Made by a program: the position numbers and the translations under genes. From Novispirillum itersonii subsp. itersonii ATCC 12639 (GTDB lineage: Bacteria > Pseudomonadota > Alphaproteobacteria > Rhodospirillales > Rhodospirillaceae): a stretch of 64,000 nt of DNA. The stretch lies in NCBI RefSeq assembly GCF_000381985.1, contig NZ_KB907340.1, forward strand, positions 186,001 through 250,000, written 5' to 3'. The notes beneath the pieces are model-generated. The model did no database searches, was not told the DNA's origin, and worked only from the letters and a program-made list of their open reading frames with translations. Below, piece by piece: positions 55,523 through 64,000 of the stretch (position 1 is its first letter; every line of letters starts with the position of its first letter).

Positions 55523-55972
55523 GATCTTCTTTCTCTGTGATGGGCGCACCGATCGGCCTGTCGGACGGGAAGGGGTGCGGGGTTCAGGTCTGGCGATCCC
55601 TGCCTCCGGTCAGAACCGACCGGACAGGGCCCGCAGGGACAGAAATTCCGGGATGTGCTGGGCGCGGGTCAGCAGACGGTCACGCCAGAGGCCGCATCAG
55701 GCGACACAGAACCCGGTGCCCATAGTTCGCGCCGCCACACCGCCGATGCGGGTGGACAGAGGCAGGCCGATCAGGCCGGAGCGAACAGACAAGCGGGACA
55801 CGGGATCCATTCCATACAGGAAAAACAGAGGCTCACACCTTACCGCACCGCAACCCCCACCGCAACCGGTGTAAAACAGCGTCAGGCACACGGCAGCCAT
55901 GCCCCGCCGGTTTCACCCTGCACGCTCAGGGACACAACAGAACGGGGGCCTGAAGCCCCCGCCGCTTGATCA
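55523..55972. other. 450-base gap upstream of thrS
   Basis: It should hold the thrS promoter and leader. It contains a hairpin with 7-base arms (TCCGGTC/GACCGGA, about 55605-55624), the terminator of the neighbouring reductase gene, and no convincing gene. No T-box features were seen. Confidence 0.4.
55943..55961 (-). terminator. Probable terminator after the ferredoxin-NADP reductase gene
   Basis: CGGGGGC (55943-55949) and GCCCCCG (55955-55961) with a 5-base loop, 12 bases past the stop. On the minus strand it is followed by TTCTGTT, a weak U-rich tract. Confidence 0.6.
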
Positions 55973-56989
55973 TCAGGCCGGAACACCGACCGAAGTGGAA
56001 TGCTGGAAGTGCAGCACCTCACCGGGGAACACCAGCGGGTAACAGGCATGGGCAGCCTGTGCCGCTTCGGCAAAGCCGGTCAGGATCAGTTTCAGCTTGT
56101 GTGGATAGTGGCAGACATCCCCCATCGCAAAAATGCCGGGCACACTGGTCGCCCCGGTGGTCGGGTCAATGGTGATGGTGCTTCGCTCCATCGCCAGACC
56201 CCAGTCGGCAATCGGGCCGAGGTCGGTGGCAAGACCGAAGAAGGGCAGCAACACATCCGCCTCCAGCACCCGCAGGCCACCGTCGAGATCCGCAACCTCC
56301 ACCCCGGTCAGCACACCGCCGTCCCCCTGAAGGGCTGACAGCTGATAGGGCACCACCAGCTCAATCTTCCCGGCATCCGCCAGTTCCTGCAGGCGGGCCG
56401 CACTTTCCGGCGCACAGCGGAATTTGGCGCGCCGATGCACCACCTGCACGCTGGCGGCCACTTCCGACAGCGAAATCGCCCAGTCAACGGCAGAATCCCC
56501 GCCCCCGGCGATCACCACTTTCTTCCCCCGGAAATCTTCCCGGCGGGTAACGTAATAGAACACCGAGGTGCCCTCGTACGCCTCAAGCCCTTTCAGCGGC
56601 GGACGGTTGGGACCAAAAGCCCCGGCCCCGGCAGCGATCATCACCACGGCGGCATCAATCACAGTGCCCTTGCTGGTCTCAGCCCGCCAGCGGCCCTCTT
56701 CGGTGCGGGTCAGGCCAGTGACCTGCTGCCCCAGATGATAGACCGGGGCAAACGGCTCAACCTGCTGACTCAGCCTGTCAATCAGATCTCCGGCGAGCAC
56801 CGACGGATGGGCCGGAATGTCAAAAATCGGCTTTTCCGGATACAGGGCCGCGCACTGGCCGCCGATGGTATCAAGCACATCGACCACATGGCATTTGATC
56901 CGGAGCATCCCACACTGAAACACGGTGAACAGGCCGACCGGGCCAGCCCCGATCACCAGAGCATCGGTGCGATGAATCGCGTCAGTCAT
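55973..56989 (-). CDS. Ferredoxin--NADP(+) reductase, thioredoxin reductase-like type
   Basis: This 338-residue flavoenzyme (start at the ATG at 56989) passes electrons between NADPH and ferredoxin. The FAD-binding motif is ALVIGAGPVGLFTVFQCG, and IGGQCAALYPEKPIFDIPA is the block characteristic of this TrxR-like FNR type, without the CxxC disulfide of thioredoxin reductase. The NADP motif is VVIAGGGDSAVDWA, and FAMGDVCHYPHKLKLI lies near the C-terminus. It may serve the FdxA ferredoxin, but the two genes are far apart, so this is speculation. Confidence 0.93.
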   Translation of the reverse strand: MTDAIHRTDALVIGAGPVGLFTVFQCGMLRIKCHVVDVLDTIGGQCAALYPEKPIFDIPAHPSVLAGDLIDRLSQQVEPFAPVYHLGQQVTGLTRTEEGRWRAETSKGTVIDAAVVMIAAGAGAFGPNRPPLKGLEAYEGTSVFYYVTRREDFRGKKVVIAGGGDSAVDWAISLSEVAASVQVVHRRAKFRCAPESAARLQELADAGKIELVVPYQLSALQGDGGVLTGVEVADLDGGLRVLEADVLLPFFGLATDLGPIADWGLAMERSTITIDPTTGATSVPGIFAMGDVCHYPHKLKLILTGFAEAAQAAHACYPLVFPGEVLHFQHSTSVGVPA

Positions 56990-57146
56990 TTCAGGACTTC
57001 CTGACAAAAAAGCGGAGACAGATCTTGGCCCGCAGAGTGGACCGCCAACCGGCCCGGATCAAGACTTTCCTGTCACCGGATTTCCCGAAAACACCACAGG
57101 GAACAATTGCGGGACAACCATCAGTCGCGGTACATAAATCATCATG

Positions 57147-57620
57147 ATGACCGATCTGATGACCCTGCCCCTTGCCGACGAAACCGCCACCTGCCGACTG
57201 GGGCAGGCGCTGGCCGCCCTGCTGCGCCCCGGCGACACCGTTCTGCTGGACGGAGACCTCGGCACCGGCAAATCCACCCTGTGCCGCGCCCTGATCCGCG
57301 CCGCGCTGGGGGATCCGGACGAAGAAGTCCCCAGTCCGACCTTTACACTGGTCCAGACCTACGACGGGGAACACGCCACCTACTGGCACTTTGACCTGTA
57401 CCGGCTGGAAAAGCCCGACGATGTGCTGGAACTGGGGATCGAGGATGCCTTCGCCGATGGCGTCTCCCTGATTGAATGGCCGCAGCGGCTGGGCCGGTGG
57501 GCTCCCCGCCGGGCCCTGACCATCGCGCTGACCCACACGGTGGACGGCGGACGGCTGGCCACCCTGCGCGGAGAGAACCGCTGGGCAGACCGCCTGGCAC
57601 CGCTGAAGGGGGCGGAATGA
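57147..57620 (+). CDS. tsaE: tRNA threonylcarbamoyladenosine biosynthesis ATPase TsaE
   Basis: TsaE is the ATPase that drives the TsaBD complex making t6A at position 37 of ANN-decoding tRNAs. The 157-residue protein (ATG at 57147; 57144 is an alternative) has Walker A LDGDLGTGKSTLCRAL and the conserved SPTFTLVQTY, then HFDLYRLE and LIEWPQRLG. Its stop overlaps the start of the sugar kinase gene (ATGA). In many alphaproteobacteria this gene leads the kinase-nucleotidyltransferase-addB-addA set. Confidence 0.95.
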   Translation: MTDLMTLPLADETATCRLGQALAALLRPGDTVLLDGDLGTGKSTLCRALIRAALGDPDEEVPSPTFTLVQTYDGEHATYWHFDLYRLEKPDDVLELGIEDAFADGVSLIEWPQRLGRWAPRRALTIALTHTVDGGRLATLRGENRWADRLAPLKGAE

Positions 57621-58636
57621 CCATTCCGGTTTCACAACAGGATCGGGCGGCCAGCCGCACCGCCTTCGTGGCCGCCTGCGGTCTGAACCCGGCAACCGCG
57701 GTGTTTGTCGCCGGGGATGCCTCACCCCGGACCTATTATCGGGTAACGGGCGCTGACGGCACCGCCATCGTCATGGATGACCCGCCACCCGGCGAAATTC
57801 CGGCCTTCGTCTCCCTTGCCCGCTTTCTTGCCGGACAAGGACTGAGTGTCCCCGAAATCCGGGCAGAAGACCGGGACAATGGCTTTCTGCTGCTGGAAGA
57901 TTTCGGCGATCTTTCTTACGGGCGGGCGCTGGCCGCAGCACCCGATCAGGCTCTGCCGCTGTACACACTGGCCACCGATGCCCTGTGCCAGCTGCACGAT
58001 CGCCTGAGCACCCGTCAGAACCCCCTGCCGGATGTTCCGCCCTATGACCATGCCTTTCTGAGCTTCGAGGTTTCGCTGTTCTGCGACTGGTTTCTGCCCG
58101 CTGTCGGCATCACCCTGTCTGCGACGGAGCGCCGGGGCTTTCTTGAGTTGTGGGACCCGCTGTTCCGCGTGCTGGAAGAGGGACCACAAACACTGGTGCT
58201 GCGGGACTTTCATGTCGACAACCTGATGGTTCTGTCCGGGCGGGCCGGGACCGGTGCCTGTGGTCTTCTGGATTTCCAGAGTGCCCGGCGTGGCCCGCTG
58301 CCCTATGACCTGATGAGCCTGATGGAAGATGCCCGCCGCGACATTGCCCCCGACCTGCGGCAGGCGATGCAGAATCGCTATCTGGCCGCCCGCCCGACAG
58401 TGACCGCAGAGACCTTCCGCCGTGACTGGTCCATCTGTGCCGCCCAGCGCCACACCAAAGTGATCGGCGGCTTTGTCCGGACCTGGCAGCGGGATGGAAA
58501 GCCCCACTATCTGGGGCATCTGCCCCGGGTGTGGGATCTTCTTGACCGCGCCCTTTCCCATCCTGATCTTATGGCTATCCGGGCGTGGTTTGACGATCAT
58601 GTCCCCCCCGTCCTGCGACAGAGGAAGCTGCAATGA
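57617..58636 (+). CDS. amgK: Anomeric sugar kinase, AmgK-like phosphotransferase
   Basis: This 339-residue aminoglycoside phosphotransferase-fold protein starts at the ATG overlapping the tsaE stop. GDASPRTYYRV at the N-terminus is the family nucleotide-site block, and LRDFHVDNLMV is the catalytic loop with aspartate and asparagine; LLDFQSARRGPLPYDL follows with the metal-binding aspartate. Together with the downstream MurU-like gene (overlap ATGA) it matches the AmgK/MurU pair, which phosphorylates MurNAc and GlcNAc at the anomeric carbon for cell-wall recycling. Family assignment is firm; substrate is inferred. Confidence 0.88.
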   Translation: MTIPVSQQDRAASRTAFVAACGLNPATAVFVAGDASPRTYYRVTGADGTAIVMDDPPPGEIPAFVSLARFLAGQGLSVPEIRAEDRDNGFLLLEDFGDLSYGRALAAAPDQALPLYTLATDALCQLHDRLSTRQNPLPDVPPYDHAFLSFEVSLFCDWFLPAVGITLSATERRGFLELWDPLFRVLEEGPQTLVLRDFHVDNLMVLSGRAGTGACGLLDFQSARRGPLPYDLMSLMEDARRDIAPDLRQAMQNRYLAARPTVTAETFRRDWSICAAQRHTKVIGGFVRTWQRDGKPHYLGHLPRVWDLLDRALSHPDLMAIRAWFDDHVPPVLRQRKLQ

Positions 58637-59391
58637 CCGTCCTGCCCAAGCGGGCGATGGTGCTGGCTGCCGGTCTTGGCACCCGCATGCGTCCGATTAC
58701 CGATCATACCCCCAAGCCGCTGATCTCGGTCGGCGGAAAAACCATGCTGGACCGGGTGCTGGACCACCTGCTGGCCGCAGGTGTCAAAGATGTGGTGGTG
58801 AATGTGCATCACCATCCCGGCAAAATCCGCAGCCATCTGGCCCAGCGCAAAAGCGGACCGGCGGTGGTGATCTCTGACGAGACAGAACGTCTGCTGGAGA
58901 CCGGCGGGGGTGTCCGCAATGCCCTGCCGCTTCTGGGGCCCAATCCATTTTTTGTCGCGAATGCCGACATCGTCTGGATGGAAGGGGCTCGTCCGGCGCT
59001 GGAACGTCTGGGCCGGCACTGGCGGCCGGACCGGATGGATGCCCTGCTGCTGGTCAAACGCACCTCCGACGCCTGGGGCTATGACGGTCTTGGTGACTTT
59101 TTCATGGATGGTACCGGCGTCCTGCGACGGCGGGGGGAGGGCGAAGTCGCCCCCTACATCTACGCCGGGGTCATGATGCTGAAACCCGACGCCATGGCCG
59201 GAACCCCGGACGGGCCGTTTTCGCTGAATGTGGTGTTTGACCGCCTTCTGGCGTCCGGTCGCCTCTATGGCGTTGCCCATGACGGCCCGTGGTTCCATGT
59301 CGGCACCCCGGATGCGATCGCGCCAACCGAACGGCGCATCAAGGCCCTGCTCAGCGGTGAGGATGACCCTCTGGCCGATCTTTCCCGCTGA
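58633..59391 (+). CDS. murU: Nucleotidyltransferase, MurU-like
   Basis: This 252-residue protein begins AMVLAAGLGTRMRPIT with KPLISVGGKTMLDRVL, the nucleotide-sugar pyrophosphorylase signature. ETGGGVRNALPLLG and NADIVWMEG follow, with DGPWFHVGTPDAIAPTE near the C-terminus. It overlaps the kinase gene and is predicted to make UDP-MurNAc from MurNAc-1-phosphate in the anabolic recycling route that bypasses de novo UDP-MurNAc synthesis (and thereby fosfomycin-sensitive MurA). The pairing is the main evidence for this substrate. Confidence 0.87.
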   Translation: MTVLPKRAMVLAAGLGTRMRPITDHTPKPLISVGGKTMLDRVLDHLLAAGVKDVVVNVHHHPGKIRSHLAQRKSGPAVVISDETERLLETGGGVRNALPLLGPNPFFVANADIVWMEGARPALERLGRHWRPDRMDALLLVKRTSDAWGYDGLGDFFMDGTGVLRRRGEGEVAPYIYAGVMMLKPDAMAGTPDGPFSLNVVFDRLLASGRLYGVAHDGPWFHVGTPDAIAPTERRIKALLSGEDDPLADLSR

Positions 59392-59418
59392 CAGCGCCCA
59401 CAACCGGCAGGATACGCC

Positions 59419-62376
59419 ATGCCCGCTTCCGTCTGGACAATTCCGGCCCGCCTGCCGTTTGTGGACACTCTGGCAGCCGGACTGCTGAAGGAGAGCGCCA
59501 ACACCCCGGACCGGCTGGCCCGACAGATCATTCTGCTGCCGACCCGACGGGCCCGACGGACCCTGCGGGAAGCCTTTCTGCGCCAGTCGCAGGGCAGGGC
59601 CCTGCTGTTGCCCCGCCTGCTGACCGTTTCCGATCTTGATGATGAAAGCGGTCTGAGCGGGCTGGGCGGCGAAGCGGGCAGCGAGATCCCGCCGGAAATC
59701 CCGCCGCTGCGACGGCAGATTCTGCTCACGCGGCTGATTCTGGCCGCGCCGGGGGCCGGAAAAGCCCAGACCCCTGATCAGGCTGCCTTGTTGGCAGCCG
59801 AACTGGCCCGCCTGCTGGATCAGGTTCAGACGGAAGGACTGGGATTTGACCGGCTGGCCGGTCTGGTGCCCGACAGCTATGCTGAACATTGGCAGATCAC
59901 TCTCGATTTTTTGAGAATTCTGACCACTGTGTGGCCACAGGTGCTTGAGGCCGAAGGATGCCTCGATCCCGCCGAACGCCGGAACCGCCTGCTGCGGGCA
60001 CAGGCTGATCTGTGGCAGGCCCACCCGCCGGGGCCGGTTCTGGCTGCCGGACTGACCGGCTCTGTCCCTGCCGCCGCTGACCTGCTGGCGGTGGTGGCGG
60101 GCCTGCCGGAAGGGCAGGTGGTATTACCCGGTCTCGACCGCTCGCTTGATCCGGAAAGCTGGGAAGCACTGGGGGAAACACACCCCCAGTACACCCTGAA
60201 GCGCCTTCTGGACCGACTGGACCTGACCCGTGCGGATGTCGCAGACTGGCCAGTGGCGGAAACCCTTGCCCTGTCAGCCATCGCCTCCACCAGCCGGGAA
60301 ACCCTGATCAGTGAGACGCTGCGCCCGGCAGACACCACCCACCGCTGGCGGCTTCTGGCCGATGGCGGGCTGACCGCCGACGCCGTGACGGGTCTGGAAC
60401 GTCTGGATTGTCCGGCCCCGCGGGAAGAGGCGCTGGCGATTGCCCTGCGAATGCGCGCGGTGCTGGAAACACCGGATAAAACCTGCGCGCTGGTCACGCC
60501 GGACCGTGACCTTGGCCGCCGGGTTGCCGCCGAACTGGGTCGCTGGGGCATCAGCGTCGATGATTCTGCCGGTCAACCACTGACCGTCTCACCGCCGGGG
60601 GCCTTCCTGCGGCTGACTGCGGCGATGGTGGAAAGCGGTTTTGCCCCGGTGCCGCTGCTGGCGGTACTAAAGCATCCGCTCTGCTCCGCCGGGCTTGATC
60701 CGGCCGTCTTCCGGGATGCGGTGCGGCGGCTGGAACTGGCGGCCCTGCGTGGCGTCCGCCCCGCCCCCGGTCTGTCAGGTCTGCGGCAGGCGCTGGTCGA
60801 AAAAGGGGCTGAACCTGACGGTCTTGACCCATTGCTGACGGCGCTGGAAAGCTGCTGCGGTGCCTTTACCAACCTGATGAAGCAGAGCGACACGCCGTTC
60901 CCGGCATTGCTGGAAGCCCATATGGTGATGGCAGAAGCTCTGGCCGCGACCCCGGATCGCCCCGGCCCCCTGTGGCTATGGGCGGAACAGGCCGGGGAAG
61001 AAGCCGCTGCCTTTGTCCGCGAGCTGGCGGAAACTGCCGATGTACTGGGAGAAATCCCCCCTGCGGCCTATCCGGCCCTGTTACAGACCCTGATGCTGGG
61101 CCGGGGAGTGCGCAGCGAATTTGGCAGCCATCCACGGCTGAGCATTCTCGGCCCAATGGAATCCCGTCTGTATCAGGCCGATGTGATGATTCTCGGCGGA
61201 CTGAATGACAACATCTGGCCGCCAAGTCCGTCCGCCGATCCCTGGATGAGCCGCCCGATGCGGACCGACTTCGGCCTGCCACTTCCGGAACAGAAAATCG
61301 GCCATGCGGCGCACGATTTTGCGATGGCCTTCTGTGCCCCTCAGGTGCTTATGACCCGATCGGCCAAAGTGGATGGCACGCCGACAGTCCCGTCACGCTG
61401 GCTGCTACGGCTTGATACCGTCCTCAGTGCCACCGGGCTGAACCTGCCCACTCCGGCCGAGACCTGGCTGAACTGGGCCCAGATACTGGATATGCCGGAG
61501 CGCCAGATCCCTCCGCAGCGACCTTCTCCCCGCCCGCCTGTTTCCGCCCGCCCCCGCCGCCTGTCGGTGACGCGGGTGGAAACATGGATGCGTGACCCCT
61601 ATGCCATCTATGCCCGCTTTATCCTCGGCCTGCAGGCCCTTGACCCGCTGGAAGCGGAGCCGGGCCCGGCAGATTACGGAATGCTGGTTCACAGGGCGCT
61701 GGAACTGTTTCTGAAGGCCCATCCACAGGACCTTCCCGCAGATCCACTGGACAGCCTGCTGTCCTGTGGACGGAAGGCCTTTGCCGACCATCTGGACCGC
61801 CCGGCTGTCTGGGCGTTCTGGTGGCCACGGTTTGAGCGGCTGGCGGCATGGGTGGTGGCGATGGAGCAGGACCGCCGGACCACGGTTGACCGCAGCTTCA
61901 GCGAAGTGAAAGGCGAGCTGGACATCGGCAGCTTCACCGTCACTGCCACCGCAGACCGTATTGACCGCCATCGCGACGGCAGCCTGTCAATCATCGACTA
62001 CAAAACCGGCAGTCCGCCAAGCCAGAAAGAAATCAGCGCCGGATACGCCCCACAATTACCGCTGGAAGCCCTGATTGCCCGCAGCGGCGGCTTCGAAGGG
62101 GTCGGTGCCGCCCCGGTGCAGGATCTGCTGTTCTGGCATGTCACCGGATCACGGGCCGGCGGAACGGAAAAATCCGCCTGCGGAAAAGACAGCACCGCTG
62201 ACACGCTGGCTGAAGAAGCACTGGAAGGGCTGCGGGGGCTGGTCATGGCCTTTGATCATCAGGACACCCCCTACGAACCACGCCCGCACCCCGATTATGC
62301 GCCGCGCTATTCTGACTATCAGCATCTGGCCCGGGTCAAGGAATGGGCCAGCGGCGAAGGGGAGGACGGTGAATGA
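59419..62376 (+). CDS. addB: Double-strand break repair protein AddB
   Basis: AddB is the second subunit of the AddAB helicase-nuclease (RecBCD-like) that processes DNA ends for recombination. At 985 residues it is of normal alphaproteobacterial length. The N-terminal half is an inactive-looking helicase fold; the C-terminal nuclease domain has VTATADRIDRHRDGSL, IIDYKTGSPPS and YAPQLPLEA, the PD-(D/E)XK motifs. GGLNDNIWPPSPSADPW is typical. The stop overlaps the addA start (ATGA). Confidence 0.95.
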   Translation: MPASVWTIPARLPFVDTLAAGLLKESANTPDRLARQIILLPTRRARRTLREAFLRQSQGRALLLPRLLTVSDLDDESGLSGLGGEAGSEIPPEIPPLRRQILLTRLILAAPGAGKAQTPDQAALLAAELARLLDQVQTEGLGFDRLAGLVPDSYAEHWQITLDFLRILTTVWPQVLEAEGCLDPAERRNRLLRAQADLWQAHPPGPVLAAGLTGSVPAAADLLAVVAGLPEGQVVLPGLDRSLDPESWEALGETHPQYTLKRLLDRLDLTRADVADWPVAETLALSAIASTSRETLISETLRPADTTHRWRLLADGGLTADAVTGLERLDCPAPREEALAIALRMRAVLETPDKTCALVTPDRDLGRRVAAELGRWGISVDDSAGQPLTVSPPGAFLRLTAAMVESGFAPVPLLAVLKHPLCSAGLDPAVFRDAVRRLELAALRGVRPAPGLSGLRQALVEKGAEPDGLDPLLTALESCCGAFTNLMKQSDTPFPALLEAHMVMAEALAATPDRPGPLWLWAEQAGEEAAAFVRELAETADVLGEIPPAAYPALLQTLMLGRGVRSEFGSHPRLSILGPMESRLYQADVMILGGLNDNIWPPSPSADPWMSRPMRTDFGLPLPEQKIGHAAHDFAMAFCAPQVLMTRSAKVDGTPTVPSRWLLRLDTVLSATGLNLPTPAETWLNWAQILDMPERQIPPQRPSPRPPVSARPRRLSVTRVETWMRDPYAIYARFILGLQALDPLEAEPGPADYGMLVHRALELFLKAHPQDLPADPLDSLLSCGRKAFADHLDRPAVWAFWWPRFERLAAWVVAMEQDRRTTVDRSFSEVKGELDIGSFTVTATADRIDRHRDGSLSIIDYKTGSPPSQKEISAGYAPQLPLEALIARSGGFEGVGAAPVQDLLFWHVTGSRAGGTEKSACGKDSTADTLAEEALEGLRGLVMAFDHQDTPYEPRPHPDYAPRYSDYQHLARVKEWASGEGEDGE

Positions 62377-64000
62377 GCGTGAGCGAAATCCTCCGTCAGG
62401 CCACAGACCGTCAGCGCCTTGCCGCCGATCCGCTGGCCTCTGTCTGGGTCGGGGCTAATGCCGGTACCGGCAAGACCAAAGTGCTGACCGACCGGGTGCT
62501 GAACTTACTGCTGACCGGCACCCGCCCGGAAAAAATCCTGTGCCTGACCTTCACCAAAGCCGCTGCGGCTGAAATGGCCAACCGGCTGGCCCGGCGGCTG
62601 TCAGACTGGGCCGTGGCGAGCGATGAGGCCTTGAGTCAGGATCTGACCACTCTGCGCGGTCAGAAGCCGGATGCCGTCACCCTGCGTACCGCCCGACGGC
62701 TGTTTGCCGGAGTGCTGGATGTACCGGGCGGTATGAAGATTCAGACCATCCACAGCTTCTGTCAGGCCCTGCTTGGGCGGTTTCCGCTCGAAGCCGGGAT
62801 TTCTCCGCATTTCACGCTGATCGAAGACCGTGACGCTGCCGAACTGATGCAGCAGGTCCGTGAACAGGTGTTGATTGATGCCCGGCTGGGGACCAACGCC
62901 CGCCTCTCGGCAGCCCTGACCGTCATCACCCGCCATGTGCAGGAAGACAGCTTCTCCAGCCTGATGATTGCGGTCTCACAGGCCCGCGGTAAATTGCGCC
63001 GGGTTCTGGCCGATGGGGTCGATACGGCGGTTGACCGTCTGCGGCAGGCGCTGGAACTGGAGCCCGGCACCACCCCGGCAGGCCTGATCGCCGCTGCCTG
63101 TCACCCCCCCCGGCTGGATGAGGAATCAGCCCGGGCACTGGCGCAGGCATTGGGGCAAGGCGGCAAAAGCGATCAGGAACTGGCCGGTGTGCTGGCAGCC
63201 TGGCTGGCCCTGCCGGTGGAGGACCGGGCGGTACAGTGGGACCGCTATGTCAGCGTCTACCTGACCAAGGAAAAAGAACCAAAATCACAGACCCGCTTTC
63301 CCAGCAAAGCGGTGAAGGAAGCCTTTCCCCACCTCCTGACCTTCCTTGATGCGGAAACGGAACGGGTTTACCGGGTTGAACAGCAGGCCAAGGCGGCGGT
63401 GTGCCTGGAAGCCACTGACGCCCTGCTGGTATTGGCCGACGCCATTCTGAGCCGCTATGAACGGGCAAAGGCCACAACCGGACGGATGGATTTCGACGAC
63501 CTGATCCTGACCGCCCGCCGCCTGCTGTCGCGGTCTGATGCGGCGGCGTGGGTGCTGTTCAAGCTCGACGGTGGCCTTGATCACCTGATGATCGATGAAG
63601 CGCAGGATACCAGCCCCGATCAGTGGGCTGTGGTGCGGTCTCTGGTTTCGGAGTTTTTCGCCGGAGAAGGCCAGCACCCGGACCAGCCACCACGGACGGT
63701 GTTTGCCGTCGGTGACCGCAAACAGTCGATTTATTCCTTTCAGGGGGCAAGCCCGCAGGAATTCGAGATCAGCCGACAGCGGTTCTCCGGGGCTGCGGCG
63801 TCCATCGAACGGCGGTTTGAGGACGTGGCCCTCGAAGTCTCGTTCCGCTCTGTCCCCGCCGTCCTTGATCTGGTCGACAGCGTGTTCCGCCGCGCCGGGG
63901 CCGGGGACGGAGTCATCGGGGCCGACGGGATTGCCCACCTGCCTTTCCGCACCGGACAGGCCGGGGTGGTCGAAGTGTGGTCACCGCTGGAGCCAACGGC
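62373..64000 (+). CDS. addA: Double-strand break repair helicase AddA, 5' part only (cut by window edge)
   Basis: The reading frame starts at the ATG overlapping the addB stop and runs off the right end after 542 codons with no stop. Walker A is GANAGTGKTKVLTDRV (about 27-42), followed by ILCLTFTKAAAAEM and MKIQTIHSFCQALLG, with LMIDEAQDTSPDQW and VFAVGDRKQSIYSFQGA later. These are UvrD-type superfamily 1 motifs I to III. Full AddA has about 1150 residues, so roughly half is present. The absence of a stop reflects the window edge. Confidence 0.95.
   Translation, partial: MSVSEILRQATDRQRLAADPLASVWVGANAGTGKTKVLTDRVLNLLLTGTRPEKILCLTFTKAAAAEMANRLARRLSDWAVASDEALSQDLTTLRGQKPDAVTLRTARRLFAGVLDVPGGMKIQTIHSFCQALLGRFPLEAGISPHFTLIEDRDAAELMQQVREQVLIDARLGTNARLSAALTVITRHVQEDSFSSLMIAVSQARGKLRRVLADGVDTAVDRLRQALELEPGTTPAGLIAAACHPPRLDEESARALAQALGQGGKSDQELAGVLAAWLALPVEDRAVQWDRYVSVYLTKEKEPKSQTRFPSKAVKEAFPHLLTFLDAETERVYRVEQQAKAAVCLEATDALLVLADAILSRYERAKATTGRMDFDDLILTARRLLSRSDAAAWVLFKLDGGLDHLMIDEAQDTSPDQWAVVRSLVSEFFAGEGQHPDQPPRTVFAVGDRKQSIYSFQGASPQEFEISRQRFSGAAASIERRFEDVALEVSFRSVPAVLDLVDSVFRRAGAGDGVIGADGIAHLPFRTGQAGVVEVWSPLEPT

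Noticed and set aside
58597-60024. 475-codon open frame on the minus strand opposite murU and addB
   Set aside because: It is a shadow of two recognised overlapping-operon genes.
1-64000. Search for CRISPR arrays, insertion sequences, prophage, rRNA and tRNA genes
   Set aside because: No regularly spaced repeats, transposase or integrase motifs, or RNA-gene signatures were seen anywhere in the window.

Overview
The window is GC-rich chromosomal DNA from an alphaproteobacterium, most likely of the order Rhodospirillales. The basis is gene content and order: a carD-fdxA pair, htpX next to a DUF1674/SDHAF4 gene, a BamF-like DUF3035 lipoprotein beside an M16 peptidase pair, and the tsaE-sugar kinase-MurU-like-addB-addA block. 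No rRNA, tRNA, CRISPR array, insertion sequence or prophage was recognised. Almost all of it is ordinary core chromosome. Genus and species cannot be set from the sequence alone.

Layout. 1-5 kb: 5' end of dapF (cut by the window edge), carD, a 7Fe ferredoxin, an unrecognised repeat protein, a secreted SNase-like nuclease and an SDHAF4-type protein. 5-20 kb: htpX, then minus-strand genes for a methyltransferase-like protein, MutL, Pgi, two M16 peptidase subunits, the DUF3035 lipoprotein, LspA, IleS, RibF and a UbiH-type monooxygenase. 20.3-26.3 kb: a complete plus-strand ccmCDEFGHI cluster for cytochrome c maturation, closed by a strong terminator. 26.4-35.2 kb: a seven-gene minus-strand operon (acyl-CoA synthetase, livG, livH, livM, substrate-binding protein, livF, PaaK-like ligase), which suggests uptake and CoA activation of an organic acid. 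35.2-39.2 kb: aconitase acnA behind a long leader rich in RNA structure and operator-like repeats.

39.3-45.8 kb is more accessory in character: a GT2 glycosyltransferase with a GtrA flippase-like protein, a MocR regulator divergent from phzF and lysE, an iron-related Bfd ferredoxin, a small ORF behind a Fur-box-like palindrome, and two cobalamin genes (cobE/cbiG C-terminal type and cobM). 45.8-51.0 kb: a minus-strand operon of two tandem degenerate GGDEF/EAL-like proteins coupled to an ABC-2 exporter, followed by gpsA. This is the best candidate here for an undescribed system. 51.3-64 kb: hldE, infC (with a probable ATA start), thrS, a ferredoxin-NADP reductase, then tsaE, AmgK-like kinase, MurU-like nucleotidyltransferase, addB and the 5' part of addA, cut by the right edge.

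Several functional sets work together: CcmC-I (haem export, apocytochrome reduction and ligation), the two M16 subunits, AmgK/MurU (cell-wall sugar recycling), AddAB (double-strand break repair), and LivFGHM plus binding protein with two CoA ligases. Iron appears as a regulatory theme near bfd and possibly acnA.
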